Shown: positions 18,501-28,917 of the stretch, in pieces
How positions within the stretch are numbered: position 1 is the stretch's first letter
Layout of the letters: every line of letters starts with the position of its first letter
Source of the DNA: Mycobacterium ahvazicum
GTDB lineage: Bacteria > Actinomycetota > Actinomycetes > Mycobacteriales > Mycobacteriaceae
Length of the DNA: 64,000 nucleotides
Assembly: GCF_900176255.2 (NCBI RefSeq)
Contig: NZ_FXEG02000002.1
Span: forward strand, 1 to 64,000
Direction of reading: 5' to 3'
Notes under the pieces: generated by a model
The model's input: only the letters and a program-made list of their open reading frames with translations
Databases searched by the model: none
What the model was told of the DNA's origin: nothing
Made by a program: the position numbers and the translations under genes

Positions 18501-19540
18501 TGGCGATGCGGGATGGCCTCGGGCTGCGCCTCGAGCTCAAGCTGCACGACGCGCGGGACAGCAATGTGCGGGTGGTCGGGGCGCTGCGCCGCCCGGCCGA
18601 CGCCGTGCCGGCCGACCAGCCGGGTCGCGGGCTGACCATGGCCGCCGAACACTTCCTGTTCGCGGCCCCGCAGCTGGACCAGATCGCCGCGATCAACGCC
18701 CGCTACCCGGGCATGGCGGCACCGCCGGTTCGGCTGCTGCCGACCAACCTGGCACCGGACGCCCTCGGGCCGCTGTATCGCGGACCGGAACAGGTCGTCA
18801 TCGGCCAGCGCGAAGAGGACTTGGCGCCGGTCGTGCTCGACTTCGCGGAGAACCCGCTGCTGATGGTGTTCGGCGACAGCAAGTCGGGCAAGACCACCTT
18901 GTTGCGCCACATTATCCGCACCATCCGCGAGCACTCCACATCGGATCAGGTGGCGTTCACGGTGCTGGATCGGCGGCTGCATCTCGTCGAGGAGCCGCTC
19001 TTCGCCGACAATGAGTACACCGCCAACATCGACCGGATCATCCCGGCGATGCTGGGCCTGTCCAACATCATCGGATCGCGCCGTCCACCGGCGGGCTTGT
19101 CGGCAGCGGAGTTGGCGCGGTGGAGTTACGAGGGCCACACCCACTACCTGATCATCGATGACGTCGACCAGATTCCGGACGCACCGGCGATGAGTGGCCC
19201 ATACATCGGACAGCGACCGTGGGCCAGCCTCATTCCGGAGCTGAGCCAGGCTGCCGATCTGGGGCTGAGGGTGATCGTGACGGCGCGGGCCACCGGCTCG
19301 GGGCATGCCCTGATGACCAGCCCGCTGCTGCGCCGGTTCAACGACTTGCAGGCAACCACGCTGATGCTGGCGGGCAATCCGCAGGACAGCGGGAAGATCC
19401 GCGGTCAACGGTTTGGCCGGTTGCCTGCCGGGCGGGCAATTCTGTTGGGAGACACCGAAAGCCCGACGTATGTGCAGTTGGTCAACCCGTTGGTTGGCGA
19501 GTCTGTTGTAGGGGGAGCCGACGAAGGTTTCGCCCGCTGA
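15551..19540 (+). CDS. eccC3: ESX-3 secretion motor ATPase EccC3 (FtsK/SpoIIIE type)
   Basis: The motor ATPase of ESX-3, a single 1329-residue chain as in Rv0284 (not split as in ESX-1). Two membrane helices lie at about residues 37-80, followed by the DUF/stalk region and three FtsK-like ATPase domains. Their Walker A motifs are [10 protein letters not shown] (about 482), [10 protein letters not shown] (about 836) and [10 protein letters not shown] (about 1108). The first domain also shows [11 protein letters not shown] as Walker B. The motor recognises Esx/PE C-terminal export signals and powers translocation. Four-base overlap with eccB3; 34 bases to PE5. Confidence 0.97.
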   Translation: MSRLIFEARRRLAPPSTRQGTITIEAPPELPRVIPPSFLRRAMPYVLVILIVGMIVALVATGMRVISPQTLFFPFVLLLAATALYRGNDNKMRTEEVDAERADYLRYLSVVRDNIRTQAAQQRAAAQWSHPEPAALATVPGSRRQWERDPHDPDFLVLRAGRHQVPLATAVRVQDTADEIDLEPVSHSALRSLLDTQRTVRDVPTGIDLSKVSRITILGEPDEVRGALRAWVAQAVTWHDPTVLGVALATRDPENHDWSWLKWLPHSDIPGEVDGVGPARFLSSDPDELVALLGPALADRPAFTGDPADALRHLLIIIDDPEYDVNASALALGRAGVTVVHRTTTSPHREQYSDPEKPILRVVGGGGRAIERWQTGGWQPFIDNADALGADETAHLARQLSRWDSNPTHTGLRSAATRGATFTTLLGVPDASQLDVPTLWGPRRRDDELRVPIGVTATGEPLYFDLKDEAEGGMGPHGLMIGMTGSGKSQTLMSILLSLLTTHSADRLIVIYADFKGEAGADSFRDFPQVVAVISNMAEKKSLADRFADTLRGEVARRETLLREAGRRVQGSAFNSVVEYENARDSGAPGAEDLPPIPTLFVVADEFTLMLADYPEYAELFDYVARKGRSFRIHILFASQTLDVGKIKDIDKNTSYRIGLKVASPSVSRQIIGVDDAYHIESGKEHKGVGFLVPAPGAAPIKFRSTYVDGIYEPPRTAKTLVVQSVPQPKLFTAGRVEPDQGTVITGADQDEFAGPPRKLIATIGEQLARYGPRAPQLWLPPLDEPIPLTTVLANAAVPDRQWRWPLGEIDKPFEMRRDPLIFDATSASGNMVIHGGAKSGKSSALQTFMLSAASLHSPRDVTFYCLDYGGGQLRALEDLAHVGSVASPLEPERIRRTFGELEQLLLSRQHREAFRDKHGSTHDDGFGEVFLVIDNLYAFARDNTDQFNTRNPLLAKVTELVNVGLAYGIHVIVTTPSWLEVPLAMRDGLGLRLELKLHDARDSNVRVVGALRRPADAVPADQPGRGLTMAAEHFLFAAPQLDQIAAINARYPGMAAPPVRLLPTNLAPDALGPLYRGPEQVVIGQREEDLAPVVLDFAENPLLMVFGDSKSGKTTLLRHIIRTIREHSTSDQVAFTVLDRRLHLVEEPLFADNEYTANIDRIIPAMLGLSNIIGSRRPPAGLSAAELARWSYEGHTHYLIIDDVDQIPDAPAMSGPYIGQRPWASLIPELSQAADLGLRVIVTARATGSGHALMTSPLLRRFNDLQATTLMLAGNPQDSGKIRGQRFGRLPAGRAILLGDTESPTYVQLVNPLVGESVVGGADEGFAR

Positions 19541-19574
19541 TGGTGATTAGTGAAGCGCAACAAAAGGAGTCAAT

Positions 19575-19874
19575 ATGACGTTGCGAGTTGTCCCTGAAGG
19601 CCTGGCGGCGACGAGTGCGGCGGTGGAGGCGCTGACGGCGCGGTTGGCGAGTGCGCACGCGGCGGCCGCTCCGGCGATCACCGCGGTGGTGCCACCCGCG
19701 GCGGATCCGGTGTCGCTGACGACGGCAGCGGGATTCAGTGCCCAGGGCCAGCTGCACTCGGTGGTGGCCGCCGAGGGCGTCGAGGAGCTGGGCCGCGCCG
19801 GTATCGGCGTCGGCGAAGGCGGGGCGAGTTACCTCGCGGGTGACACCGCCGCGGCCGTCACGTACGGCGTCTGA
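19575..19874 (+). CDS. PE5: PE family protein PE5
   Basis: A 99-residue PE protein consisting only of the PE domain. It begins [20 protein letters not shown] and ends with the type VII export motif YxxxD ([10 protein letters not shown]). It pairs with PPE4 encoded two bases downstream, forming the helical heterodimer exported by ESX-3. The PE5/PPE4 pair is implicated in mycobactin-dependent iron use in M. tuberculosis. The ribosome site AAGGAG precedes the ATG. Confidence 0.95.
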   Translation: MTLRVVPEGLAATSAAVEALTARLASAHAAAAPAITAVVPPAADPVSLTTAAGFSAQGQLHSVVAAEGVEELGRAGIGVGEGGASYLAGDTAAAVTYGV

Positions 19875-19876
19875 CA

Positions 19877-21352
19877 ATGACCGCGCCTATCTGGATGGCG
19901 TCTCCGCCGGAGGTGCATTCGGCGTTGCTGACCGCTGGACCGGGACCGGGGCCGCTGTTGGCGGCCGCCGGTGCGTGGACCTCGCTCAGCACCGAATATG
20001 CCGACGCGGCAGCCGAACTCAGTGGGCTACTGGGGGAAGTACAGGCGGGCTCGTGGGAAGGGCCGACCGCCGAGCAATACGCGGCCGCGCACATCCCCTA
20101 TCTGGCGTGGCTGATGCAGGCCAGCGCCGACAGCGCGGGGGTGGCTGCCCAGCACGAAGTCGCGGCGGCGGCCTACACCGGCGCCTTGACGGCCATGCCG
20201 ACACTGGGGGAGCTGGCCGCCAACCACATGATCCACGGTGTGCTGGTGGGGACGAATTTCTTTGGGATCAACACGATTCCGATCGCGGTCAACGAGGCCG
20301 ACTACGCACGGATGTGGGTCCAGGCCGCCATCACGATGAGCACCTACCAGGTGGTGTCGGACGCGGCGCTGGCCGGGGCGCCGCGGACGGACCCCGCTCC
20401 CAACGTGCTGCGTCCCGGTGCCGAGACCAACAACTTCTCGACGCTGGCCCAGCAGGGTGACTCGGATTCCGGGAACTGGTGGGAGAACCTCCTGCGGCAA
20501 CTGCAGCAGTTCTTCCAGAACCTGAACGACATGATTCAGCAGTTCATGCAGAATTTGGGGCCGTTCCTGGTGGCAAACGGACCGCTGCTGTTCTTCCTCG
20601 CCTATCAGCTGGTCACCAACCTGCTCGGCTGGCCCACCTGGGGCGCGATTCTGACCGCCCCCTTCCTGATCCCACTGGTCATCGGCATCGGCGCCTACCT
20701 GTACTTGCAGAACCCGCAGGACCTGCCCGAGGTGCCGGGCGCGGTCGCGGTCCCGCCGGTGCTGCCCGCCCAGAGTTCATCCATGCCGCCGGTGGCAGCC
20801 ATGGCCCCGCCGGCTGCGACGCCCGCGTCGGCTCCCGCGTCCGCACCCGCCGCGCCCGCCACCGCGGCGACCGCACCGGCACCCGCTCCGGTCGCCGGGA
20901 CTTTCGGCTATCTGGTGGCCATGGGTAGCGATCCGGAAACCGGCTTCGGCCCCACCCTGGGCGGCCGCGGCGGGATTAAGGCACCGGCCGCGACCATCCC
21001 GGCGGCCGCTGCAGCGGTACCCGGCCGCGCGGCCGCGGCTCGACGACGCCGACGGGCCGCGATGCGCGATCACGGTGACGAGTTCCTCGACATGAACGTC
21101 GACGTCGATCCCGACTGGGGTGGCGCCGAGGGGGTCACGGCCGCAATGGCTTCGGGCAGTGGGGCCGGGCGGCTTGGATTTGCCGGAACCGCGCGCAAAG
21201 ACGCGGATCTGCAGGCATCGGGACTGACCGAGCTGGCTGGCGATGAGTACGGCAGCGGCCCGCGGATGCCGATGGTGCCGGGAACCTGGGACCGCGACGG
21301 CGCGGGTCCCGATGAGCCCGATCAGGCGGGGGGAGGGGGCTCCGAAAGTTAG
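19877..21352 (+). CDS. PPE4: PPE family protein PPE4 (PPW subfamily)
   Basis: A 491-residue PPE protein encoded two bases after PE5. The PPE domain (about 1-180) opens [19 protein letters not shown] and contains [10 protein letters not shown] and [17 protein letters not shown] Gln/Asn-rich amphipathic stretch and a hydrophobic region ([34 protein letters not shown], about 235-275) follow, then a Pro/Ala linker. The C-terminus carries [20 protein letters not shown] and PMVPGTW of the PPW subfamily. It is exported with PE5 by ESX-3 under EspG3 chaperoning and linked to siderophore-iron acquisition. It is very similar at its C-terminus to the truncated PPE at 8336-8821. Confidence 0.95.
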   Translation: MTAPIWMASPPEVHSALLTAGPGPGPLLAAAGAWTSLSTEYADAAAELSGLLGEVQAGSWEGPTAEQYAAAHIPYLAWLMQASADSAGVAAQHEVAAAAYTGALTAMPTLGELAANHMIHGVLVGTNFFGINTIPIAVNEADYARMWVQAAITMSTYQVVSDAALAGAPRTDPAPNVLRPGAETNNFSTLAQQGDSDSGNWWENLLRQLQQFFQNLNDMIQQFMQNLGPFLVANGPLLFFLAYQLVTNLLGWPTWGAILTAPFLIPLVIGIGAYLYLQNPQDLPEVPGAVAVPPVLPAQSSSMPPVAAMAPPAATPASAPASAPAAPATAATAPAPAPVAGTFGYLVAMGSDPETGFGPTLGGRGGIKAPAATIPAAAAAVPGRAAAARRRRRAAMRDHGDEFLDMNVDVDPDWGGAEGVTAAMASGSGAGRLGFAGTARKDADLQASGLTELAGDEYGSGPRMPMVPGTWDRDGAGPDEPDQAGGGGSES

Positions 21353-21406
21353 CAGTAGCGCAGTCAATAGCCGAAATCGTAAGGGACAGAAGAGAAAGGA
21401 AATGTC

Positions 21407-21700
21407 ATGAGTCTTCTGGATGCTCACATTCCACAGTTGGTGGCCTCGCAGTCGGCGTTCAGCGCCAAGGCCGCCCTGATGCGCAGCACGATCAACGGGG
21501 CCGAGCAGGAAGCGATGGCCGCCCAGGCATTCCACCAGGGCGAGTCTTCGGCTGCGTTCCAGGCCGCGCACGCCCGGTTCGTGGAGATGGCGGCACGGGT
21601 CAACACCCTGCTGGACATCGCTCAGGCCAACCTCGGTGACGCCGCGGGCACCTATGTGGCCGCCGACGCCGCCGCCGCGTCCGGCTACACCTCGTTCTGA
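21407..21700 (+). CDS. esxG: ESX-3 substrate EsxG
   Basis: A 97-residue WXG100-superfamily protein forming a 1:1 helical hairpin heterodimer with EsxH. It starts MSLLDAHIPQLVASQSAFSA, as EsxG does, and has the turn FHQGESSAAF in place of a canonical WXG. The C-terminal tail has the export motif YxxxD (TYVAADAAA). AGAAAGGAAA precedes the start. It sits 54 bases after PPE4 and 32 before esxH. Confidence 0.96.
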   Translation: MSLLDAHIPQLVASQSAFSAKAALMRSTINGAEQEAMAAQAFHQGESSAAFQAAHARFVEMAARVNTLLDIAQANLGDAAGTYVAADAAAASGYTSF

Positions 21701-21732
21701 GCTGACCCCTAGTAACCGCGAAAGGACTTGAG

Positions 21733-22023
21733 ATGTCGCAGATCATGTACAACTACCCGGCGATGTTGAGCCACGCCGCCGACATGTCGGGCTATGCCGG
21801 CACGATGCAGGGCCTCGGCGCCGACATCGCCACCGAGCAGGCCGCGTTGCAGAACGCCTGGCAGGGTGACACCGGTATGACCTACCAGGTTTGGCAGGCT
21901 CAGTGGAACCAGGCCATGGAGGCGTTGGTGCGCTCTTACCAGGCGATGGCCAGCACGCACGAAAACAACACCCTGGCCATGTTCGCCCGCGACACGGCCG
22001 AAGCCGCCAAGTGGGGCGGTTAG
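21733..22023 (+). CDS. esxH: ESX-3 substrate EsxH (TB10.4-like)
   Basis: A 96-residue WXG100 protein, partner of EsxG. The WXG turn is NAWQGDTG near residue 43. His residues that bind zinc in the M. tuberculosis EsxG-EsxH complex appear to be kept: one in MLSHAADM and one in STHENN. This dimer is secreted by ESX-3, is needed for iron acquisition, and in M. tuberculosis targets host ESCRT (HRS), as known from the literature. The ribosome site is CGAAAGGA. Confidence 0.96.
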   Translation: MSQIMYNYPAMLSHAADMSGYAGTMQGLGADIATEQAALQNAWQGDTGMTYQVWQAQWNQAMEALVRSYQAMASTHENNTLAMFARDTAEAAKWGG

Positions 22024-22033
22024 TCCTCCGTCG

Positions 22034-22903
22034 ATGAGTGTCGAGCCCAATGCCGTCGAGCTGACGGTCGAAAACGCGTGGTTCATCGCCGAAACCGTTG
22101 GCGCGGGTACCTTTCCATGGGTTTTGGCGATCACGACGCCCTATCGCGATGCCGCGGAGCGGGACGCGTTCTTCAAAGATCAGAAGGACGAGCTGACCCG
22201 GATGGGTCTGATGGGGCCCGACGGTGTGGTGAACCGGGCGGTCGCCGACTGGATCAAGTTGGTGTGTTTTCCCGACCAATGGCTTGATCTGCGCTACGTG
22301 GGCTCCGGCGCAGCCAGCGGTGCCGGCGAGTTGCTGCGCGGTGTGGTGGCGCGGCGCGCCGGCGCCACCGGCCAGTCCGTCGTCGCGCTACGCAGCGCGC
22401 AGCTGGTCACGTTCACCGCCATGAATATCGGCGACGCGCGGGCACTGGTTCCGGTCCTCGGTGTGGGGCTGGGCCAGCGTCCGCCGGCGCAGTTCGCGGA
22501 ATTCAGCATGCCGGCGCGTGTGGGAGCGCGCGCCGACGAACGACTGCGCTCCGGTGCGCCGCTGACTGAAGTCCTTGACTACCTTGGCATTCCGCAATCC
22601 GCCAGGGCAGTGGTGGAATCCGTATTCACCGGCCCGCGCACCTACGTGGAGATCGTCGCCGGTCGCCATCGCGACGGTCAGCACGCCACCACCGAAGTCG
22701 GGATGAGCATCGTCGACACCACCGCGGGCCGGATCCTGGTCAGTCCGTCCCGCGCGTTCGACGGTGAATGGGTCTCGACGTTCAGTCCGGGAACCCCGTT
22801 TGCGATTGCCGTCGCGATCGAGAACTTGACCGCCTGCCTGCCCGAGGGACACTGGTTCCCCGGTCAGCGGCTGTCGCGAGATCTATCCACCCAATACGCC
22901 TAA
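22034..22903 (+). CDS. espG3: ESX-3 PE/PPE chaperone EspG3
   Basis: A 289-residue cytosolic chaperone that binds the hydrophobic tip of ESX-3 PPE proteins and keeps PE-PPE dimers soluble until export. It begins [20 protein letters not shown], as in the EspG family, and ends with [18 protein letters not shown]. It lies ten bases after esxH and 53 before the eccD3 start, in the same transcript. Length agrees with Rv0289 (295 aa). Confidence 0.94.
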   Translation: MSVEPNAVELTVENAWFIAETVGAGTFPWVLAITTPYRDAAERDAFFKDQKDELTRMGLMGPDGVVNRAVADWIKLVCFPDQWLDLRYVGSGAASGAGELLRGVVARRAGATGQSVVALRSAQLVTFTAMNIGDARALVPVLGVGLGQRPPAQFAEFSMPARVGARADERLRSGAPLTEVLDYLGIPQSARAVVESVFTGPRTYVEIVAGRHRDGQHATTEVGMSIVDTTAGRILVSPSRAFDGEWVSTFSPGTPFAIAVAIENLTACLPEGHWFPGQRLSRDLSTQYA

Positions 22904-22956
22904 AACACAACAAGATAGAGAGAGAACACGATGTACCAGGCTGATTCGAGGGTCCG

Positions 22957-24387
22957 TTGACCTCCGGTGCGGTCATGCCGATCGTTCGCGTGGCCATCCT
23001 CGCGCACAGCAGGCTGACAGAAGTAGCCCTGCCCACCGAGCTGCCGCTGCGTGAAGTCCTGCCCGCGGTGCAGCGACTGGTGGTCCCGACGGCACAGAAC
23101 GGCGACGGCGGTGACCCCGACAGTGCGCGCACCGGCGCCGTTTCCCAACTGAGCCTGGCGCCGATCGGGGGAGCGCCGTTCAGTCTGGACGCCAGCCTGG
23201 ATACCGTCGGCGTGGTCGACGGGGATTTGCTTGCGCTGCAGCCGGTTCCGTCCGGTCCGGCCGCGCCCGGCATTGTCGAGGATATCGCCGACGCCGCAAT
23301 GATCTTCTCGACGTCGAGACTCAAGCCGTGGGGCATCGCGCAGATCCAGCGCGGGGCGCTGCTGGCGGCGATCCTGGTGGCCTTCCTGGCCACTGGACTG
23401 GGGGTGACCTACCGGGTCGCCACCGGCGCACTGGCCGGACTGGTCGCGGTCAGCGTGATCGCGGCAGCGACCGCGATCGCCGGTTTGTTCGTCACGCTGC
23501 GTTCGGAGCGCACCGGGATGGCGCTGTCGATGGCGGCGCTGGTACCCGTCGGCGCAGCCCTCGCGTTGGCCGTGCCCGGGAAGTTCGGTGCGGCGCAGCT
23601 GGTGCTGGCCGCTGCCGGTGTGACCGCGTGGTCGCTGATCGTGCTGATGGTGCCGACCGCCGAGCGGGAACGCATCGCCGGTTTCTTCACCGCGACCGCG
23701 GTGCTGGGGGCCGGTGTCTTATTGGCTGCCGGTGCCGAATTGCTTTGGCGGCTACCGGTATTGACTATCGGCGCTGGGCTGATCGTGGTGGCTCTGCTGG
23801 TCACCATCGAGGCGGCCCAGCTGTCCGCACTGTGGGCACGCTTCCCGCTGCCGGTCATCCCGGCACCGGGGGATCCGACTCCGTCGGCGCCCGCGCTTCG
23901 GGTGCTCGAGGACCTGCCGCGACGGGTGCGCATCGGGGACGCCCACCAGAGTGGCTTTATCGCCGGCGCGGCGCTGCTCAGTGTGCTGGGATCGGTGGCG
24001 ATCGCGCTGCGACCCGAATCGTTGAGCGGCTGGGGCTGGTACGTGCTGGCCGCCACCGCGGCGACCTCCGTGCTGCGTGCCCGCGTGTGGGATTCGGCCG
24101 CGTGCAAGGCGTGGCTGCTGGCCCAGCCGTTCCTGGTCGCCGGTGTCCTGCTGGTGTTCTACACCTCGACCGAACGTTTCCTGGCCGCCTTCGTCGCGGC
24201 GGCGGTGCTCGTTGCGCTGGTGCTGGCGTGGGCAGTGGTGGCCCTGAACCCGAGCATCGCCTCGCCGGACACCTACTCGCTGCCGCTGCGCCGCCTGCTG
24301 GGCTTCGTCGCGACCGGCCTGGACGCTTCGCTGATTCCTGTCATCGCCTACCTGGTCGGCCTCTTCGCCTGGGTGCTCAATCGATGA
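22957..24387 (+). CDS. eccD3: ESX-3 membrane channel component EccD3
   Basis: A 476-residue integral membrane protein. The N-terminal ~95 residues form the ubiquitin-like domain (MPIVRVAILAHSRLTEVALP). About eleven hydrophobic helices follow from about residue 125 to the end. EccD dimers form the large membrane vestibule of the ESX core. I used the TTG at 22957, which has GAGGG six bases upstream. The ATG at 22975 matches the shorter M. tuberculosis form. A nine-codon frame (22931-22960) ends across the TTG as TTGA, so start coupling or a small sequencing error should be considered. The stop overlaps mycP3 (ATGA). Confidence 0.94.
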   Translation: MTSGAVMPIVRVAILAHSRLTEVALPTELPLREVLPAVQRLVVPTAQNGDGGDPDSARTGAVSQLSLAPIGGAPFSLDASLDTVGVVDGDLLALQPVPSGPAAPGIVEDIADAAMIFSTSRLKPWGIAQIQRGALLAAILVAFLATGLGVTYRVATGALAGLVAVSVIAAATAIAGLFVTLRSERTGMALSMAALVPVGAALALAVPGKFGAAQLVLAAAGVTAWSLIVLMVPTAERERIAGFFTATAVLGAGVLLAAGAELLWRLPVLTIGAGLIVVALLVTIEAAQLSALWARFPLPVIPAPGDPTPSAPALRVLEDLPRRVRIGDAHQSGFIAGAALLSVLGSVAIALRPESLSGWGWYVLAATAATSVLRARVWDSAACKAWLLAQPFLVAGVLLVFYTSTERFLAAFVAAAVLVALVLAWAVVALNPSIASPDTYSLPLRRLLGFVATGLDASLIPVIAYLVGLFAWVLNR

Positions 24388-25796
24388 TTCGTGCCGGATT
24401 CGCCTGCCTCACAGCGGTGTTGGTCTTCGCGCAGGCCATCGTCCCGTGGGGCTGTCCGCAGGCATCGGCGATCGGCCAGCCCGCGGTCGACCCGGGCGTG
24501 CAGCCGCCTAGCGGCGCTGCCGGACCGGTGCAGCCGATGGAGCAGCGCGGGCCGTGCGCCGCTTCCGGCGTCATCGGAGGCAGCGATCCCACGGCCGTGA
24601 CGCCCAGTCAGGCGATGCTGAATCTGCCCGCGGCATGGCAGTTTTCCCGCGGCGAAGGTCAGCTGGTGGCGGTGCTCGACACCGGGGTGCGGCCGGGACC
24701 CCGGCTGCCGAATGTCGATCCCGGCGGCGATTTCGTGGAGACGACCGACGGCCTGACGGACTGCGACGGGCACGGCACCCTGGTCGCCGGGCTCGTCGCG
24801 GGCCAGCCTTCCTCCGAGGATGGCTTCTCGGGCGTCGCGCCCGCGGCCCGCGTGCTGGCGATCCGGACGGCGTCGGGCAAGTTCTCGCCGCGCGCACCGG
24901 GCGGCGACCCGATGGTGGCGCGGGTGTCCCTCGAGGTCGCGACGCTGGCCCGGGCGATCGTGCATGCGGCCGACCTGGGCGCACGGGTCATCGATATCTC
25001 GCAGGTCACCTGCATGGCGGCCGACCGGCCCGTCGATCAGGCCGCCCTCGGTGCGGCGATCCGCTTCGCGGCGGTGGACAAGGACGCGGTGATCGTGGCG
25101 GCGGCGGGCAACACCGGGTCCACCGGCTCGGTCGGCGGCGGAATGTCTTGCGAGTCAAACCCGCTCACCGATCTCGCCCGCCCCGACGATGCGCGGAACT
25201 GGGCGGGTGTCACGTCGGTCTCCATTCCGTCGTACTGGCAGCCCTACGTGCTGTCGGCGGCGTCCTTGACCGCGGATGGGCAGCCGTCGAAATTCACCAT
25301 GTCCGGGCCGTGGGTCGGTGTCGCGGCGCCGGGCGAAAAGATCGTGTCGGTGAGCAACCGCGACGGTGGCGGCCTGGCCAACGGCCTGCCCGACGACCAT
25401 CAGCAACTGAGCGCGCTAAGCGGCACCAGCTACGCGGCCGGCTACGTGTCGGGTGTCGCGGCGCTGGTCCGCAGCAAGTACCCCACCCTGTCCGCCACCG
25501 ACGTGGTGCGCCGGATCACCGCGACCGCGCACAACGGTGCCCGGGCGCCGTCGAACGTCGTGGGCACCGGCAGTGTGGACCCGCTGGCAGCGCTCACCTG
25601 GGAACTGCCCGCGAGCACCGGGCCGGCCGCGACGCCGGCCAAGCCGGTCGCCGTACCCCCGGCACCTGCGCCGAAAGACAACACCCCGCGAACCGTCGCG
25701 TTCGCTGGGACCGCCGCGCTGGCGTTGATTGTCGCGGCGGTTGCCGCCGCGACCGCGATCGCCGGCGCGCGCCGACGGAAGGAGACCACCTCGTGA
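24384..25796 (+). CDS. mycP3: ESX-3 membrane-anchored subtilisin-like protease MycP3 (mycosin)
   Basis: A 470-residue mycosin, a periplasmic subtilase anchored to the ESX-3 complex and required for its function. A signal peptide (about 1-31) is followed by the N-terminal extension with paired Cys. The catalytic triad is visible: Asp in VAVLDTGV, His in CDGHGTLVAG, and Ser in SGTSYAAGYVSG. A Pro/Ala linker precedes a C-terminal membrane helix (FAGTAALALIVAAVAAATAIA) and a basic tail. It overlaps eccD3 and eccE3 by four bases each. Confidence 0.96.
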   Translation: MIRAGFACLTAVLVFAQAIVPWGCPQASAIGQPAVDPGVQPPSGAAGPVQPMEQRGPCAASGVIGGSDPTAVTPSQAMLNLPAAWQFSRGEGQLVAVLDTGVRPGPRLPNVDPGGDFVETTDGLTDCDGHGTLVAGLVAGQPSSEDGFSGVAPAARVLAIRTASGKFSPRAPGGDPMVARVSLEVATLARAIVHAADLGARVIDISQVTCMAADRPVDQAALGAAIRFAAVDKDAVIVAAAGNTGSTGSVGGGMSCESNPLTDLARPDDARNWAGVTSVSIPSYWQPYVLSAASLTADGQPSKFTMSGPWVGVAAPGEKIVSVSNRDGGGLANGLPDDHQQLSALSGTSYAAGYVSGVAALVRSKYPTLSATDVVRRITATAHNGARAPSNVVGTGSVDPLAALTWELPASTGPAATPAKPVAVPPAPAPKDNTPRTVAFAGTAALALIVAAVAAATAIAGARRRKETTS

Positions 25797-26797
25797 GCTC
25801 GATCCCGATCCCGGGGAGCGCCCGGATCGCCCTGGCGGCGTTGGCGGTAGTGCCAGCGGCGCTGGCCTACCCCTGGCACTCGACTCGTGACTACTGGCTG
25901 ATCGGCGTCGCCGTCGTGGCGGTGATCGTGTTGTTCGGCTGGTGGCGCGGACTGCACTTCACCACGATTCTGCGGCGCCGGCTGGCCATCATGAGCCGCC
26001 GCTCCAACCCGACCGGGGAAGCCGACATCCAATCCGTCGTTGCCGCAAAGACAACCGCGTTGGTGCGGATCGGGCCGTCCAGTGCCGACGACGCCGTGCT
26101 GCCGCTGCAGCTGATCGCCCGATACCTGGACCGCTACGGCATCCGCGCTGACAAGGTCCGTATCACCAGCCGCGACAATGCATCCGACGCATCGCGACGC
26201 GAGACGTGGATCGGTATCACGGTGTCGGCGGCCGACAACTTGCCGGCGCTGCAGGCACGTTCATCGCGCATCCCGCTGCATGAGACCGCCGAGGTTGTCG
26301 CGCGACGGCTTGCCGACCACCTGCGCGAGATCGGTTGGGAGGCCAACGCCATCGCGTCGGATGACGTGCCGCGGTGGCTGACGGCCAATGCCCGCGAGAG
26401 CTGGCGTGCGGTGCAGCGCGGCACCTCGGATTTCGTTGCCGCATATCAGATCGTCGTCGATGCGGACCTGCCCGCGACGCTGGAGGCCATTCGGTCGCAT
26501 CCGGCCCGCGAGACGTGCACCGCGCTCGAGATCGCACGCTCGGGTGAGCAGGACACGGTTGCGGTCGCGTGTGCTTTCCTCACCGATGCGCCCCCGGAGG
26601 GCGCGCCGCCGGTGGACGGGCTGATCCCGCAGCGCGGCAACCAGGCGCCGGCCCTGGCGGCACTGGATCTGTTGTCCACGCAACGACTTGACGGTCACAC
26701 CGCGGAGCCCGACGGCCTGCTGGCGACCCTGGATTGGCCGACGCCGGTGACCGGCGCCCACCGCGCGGTGCGAACCGAGGCGGCTAGTTCAGCATAA
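25793..26797 (+). CDS. eccE3: ESX-3 core complex protein EccE3
   Basis: A 334-residue component at the periphery of the ESX core. Two N-terminal membrane helices (about residues 10-50, IALAALAVVPAALAYPW and YWLIGVAVVAVIVLFGWW) are followed by a cytosolic domain. The start is the GTG overlapping the mycP3 stop (GTGA). It is the last gene of the operon, and its final 14 bases overlap the convergent hydrolase gene. Confidence 0.94.
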   Translation: MSSIPIPGSARIALAALAVVPAALAYPWHSTRDYWLIGVAVVAVIVLFGWWRGLHFTTILRRRLAIMSRRSNPTGEADIQSVVAAKTTALVRIGPSSADDAVLPLQLIARYLDRYGIRADKVRITSRDNASDASRRETWIGITVSAADNLPALQARSSRIPLHETAEVVARRLADHLREIGWEANAIASDDVPRWLTANARESWRAVQRGTSDFVAAYQIVVDADLPATLEAIRSHPARETCTALEIARSGEQDTVAVACAFLTDAPPEGAPPVDGLIPQRGNQAPALAALDLLSTQRLDGHTAEPDGLLATLDWPTPVTGAHRAVRTEAASSA

Positions 26798-28028
26798 AAC
26801 CGTTCAGGAAGCTGGTCATCCGCCGCAGGTAGTCCAGCTGGCTGGTGTGCAGCACGTGGCTGCCCGGAAACCAGTGCAGCGCACAGCGATCCCAATGCTC
26901 CCAGAGCATGACCGCCTGTCCCGGGGGAGCCATCCGGTCGGCGAGGCCGGTGATGATCATCCGCCGGTCCTTGGGAAGTTGCGGCTGGTAGTTCAGCGGG
27001 CAATGGTAAGCCAGCCCGGCATTCAGGTCGTCGCGATTGATGTTGGACAACGCAAGCCCCAGGCCGACCATCTTGTTGGCCGGGAACCACTGGTCGAACA
27101 TCGTCGCCGGCGTGACGACCGGGCAGTTGGGGATGACGGCCTCCAGCCGGTCGTCGACGGAGGCCACCAGCGCCGACGTGTAGCCGCCCAGCGAAAGGCC
27201 GGTCAGCGCAATGCGTTCGACGCCGGTGTGCCGCAAATAGTCGACGACGGACCGGAAGTCGTGCACGGCCTGGGCCATCGCTTCGGCGAAGCCGCCGAGC
27301 CCGCCGGCGAAGTAGCCGAAACCGCTGAACGGCGAGCACTTTTCGGCACGCTGGCCGTGGAACGGCAACGTAAACAGCAAGACGTCGTAGCCGGACCGGT
27401 AATACCACGGCATAGAGAAGAAGCGGCCATTGGCCAGATACGACGACCCCATGAAGCCGTGAATCACGCACAGCGTGGGACGAGGACCGTCGTCGTGGCG
27501 CCAATGCTGAGCGCGCACGATGTTGTTGGACCCCCACGCATTCCACCGCTCGCGCATCGCGGGATTGATCGCGGTGAAACTGCTGGGGAACGAGATGTTG
27601 TCGACGGTGCCGCGCGCGATCCATCGCGCGAGCGGGCCGGCGGGCCGCGACGACACCCGGGGCAGTTCGGTCGGAGCAGGGAATGACTGCGCCGGATCGT
27701 GCTCGGCGGCCAGCTCGGCGTAGAAGTTCAGGTTGGCGCGTTCGCTCCCGGACTTGCTGTGCCGCAACGTCGTGGCCACCACCGCCGGCGCGGCTGTCAC
27801 GGCCAGCAGCGACGACACCCAGGTGCGCAATGCGACGTCGCCGGCGGCGCAGGCGGCGACCACCCCGCGTTCACGCGGCGGCAACGCCGACAGCGGGGGC
27901 AACCCGTCGGCGCCGGGTGGCACATCGGCACCGGGAACGTCGGGAACCGGAATGGGCGGATCGATCGGATCTGTGTCGGACCCCACGAATGCCGATGCTA
28001 TCCCGGCCCGGCGCCCGATCCTGGCCAT
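26784..28028 (-). CDS. Alpha/beta hydrolase (Rv0293c-like)
   Basis: A 414-residue alpha/beta-hydrolase-family protein in the position of Rv0293c, just downstream of ESX-3 and convergent with it. The oxyanion region is [16 protein letters not shown] and the nucleophile elbow is GLSLGGYTS at about residue 260. A C-terminal [15 protein letters not shown] and [10 protein letters not shown] supply the acid and His positions. There is no signal peptide. A hydrophobic/Ala-rich segment near residues 60-90 may associate with membrane. The substrate is unknown, and the location does not by itself link it to secretion. Confidence 0.85.
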   Translation of the reverse strand: MARIGRRAGIASAFVGSDTDPIDPPIPVPDVPGADVPPGADGLPPLSALPPRERGVVAACAAGDVALRTWVSSLLAVTAAPAVVATTLRHSKSGSERANLNFYAELAAEHDPAQSFPAPTELPRVSSRPAGPLARWIARGTVDNISFPSSFTAINPAMRERWNAWGSNNIVRAQHWRHDDGPRPTLCVIHGFMGSSYLANGRFFSMPWYYRSGYDVLLFTLPFHGQRAEKCSPFSGFGYFAGGLGGFAEAMAQAVHDFRSVVDYLRHTGVERIALTGLSLGGYTSALVASVDDRLEAVIPNCPVVTPATMFDQWFPANKMVGLGLALSNINRDDLNAGLAYHCPLNYQPQLPKDRRMIITGLADRMAPPGQAVMLWEHWDRCALHWFPGSHVLHTSQLDYLRRMTSFLNGFMLN

Positions 28029-28130
28029 TTGACCCGATTACGGGGCCACTCGGGCGCCACGGGGGCACCATGCGGTAATACGGTTTGTCTATATCGCCGA
28101 CCAGCCACGGCGTTGATCAGGAGGACCGAC

Positions 28131-28910
28131 ATGTGGGATCCAGACGTCTACCTGGCATTTGCAGACCATCGAAGCCGTCCGTTTTACGACCTGCTCTCGC
28201 GAGTGGGGGCCGAGCGGGCGCGCCGGGTCGTCGACCTGGGCTGTGGACCCGGCAACTTGACGAAATATCTCGAGAAGCGCTGGCCCGGCGCGGCCATCGA
28301 GGCCATGGACACCTCGCCGGAGATGGTGGCCGCCGCCCGGGAACGCGGAATCGATGCTTCGGTTGCCGACTTGCGGGACTGGAAGCCGAAACCCGACACC
28401 GACGTGGTGGTCAGCAACGCCGCGCTGCATTGGGTTCCCGAACATGCCGACCTGCTGGTCCGGTGGGCCGGCCAACTACCGGACCGGTCGTGGATCGCGG
28501 TGCAGATCCCGGGTAACTTCGAAACCCCGTCGCATGCCGCGGTGCGGGCCGTGGCGCGCCGCGAACACTACGCAAAGACGCTGAAAGACATACCGTTCCG
28601 GGTCGGCGCGGTGGTCCAGCCGCCGGCGCATTACGCTAATCTGCTGATGGACGCGGGGTGCCGGGTCGATGCCTGGGAGACGACCTACCTACACCAGCTG
28701 ACCGGGGAACACCCAGTGCTGGAATGGATTACCGGCACCGCGCTGGTTCCGGTGCGTGAACGCCTCGACGACGCGGGCTGGGATCAGTTCCGCGAGGAGC
28801 TCATCCCGCTGCTCGACGACGCCTACCCGCCGCGGGCCGACGGCACAACGATTTTCCCGTTCCGGCGGGTATTCATCGTCGCCGAGGTCGGCGGCGCGGC
28901 CGCGGGGTAG
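28131..28910 (+). CDS. tam: Trans-aconitate 2-methyltransferase
   Basis: A class I SAM methyltransferase that methyl-esterifies trans-aconitate, a toxic by-product of the TCA intermediate cis-aconitate. The 259-residue protein starts [22 protein letters not shown], nearly the same as Rv0294 (Tam). It has the SAM motif [13 protein letters not shown] and post-motif [18 protein letters not shown]. The start ATG follows CAGGAGGACCG. Convergent with the sulfatase, which ends eight bases further on. Confidence 0.93.
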   Translation: MWDPDVYLAFADHRSRPFYDLLSRVGAERARRVVDLGCGPGNLTKYLEKRWPGAAIEAMDTSPEMVAAARERGIDASVADLRDWKPKPDTDVVVSNAALHWVPEHADLLVRWAGQLPDRSWIAVQIPGNFETPSHAAVRAVARREHYAKTLKDIPFRVGAVVQPPAHYANLLMDAGCRVDAWETTYLHQLTGEHPVLEWITGTALVPVRERLDDAGWDQFREELIPLLDDAYPPRADGTTIFPFRRVFIVAEVGGAAAG

Positions 28911-28917
28911 CGGCTGT

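Noticed and set aside
23328..24400. Long + strand open frame across eccD3 continuing into the mycP3 frame
   Set aside because: Its first third is an out-of-frame shadow of eccD3; only the part from 24384 is the real MycP3.
24554..25790. Long + strand open frame leading into eccE3
   Set aside because: Shadow of mycP3 rich in Arg; EccE3 begins at the GTG that overlaps the mycP3 stop.
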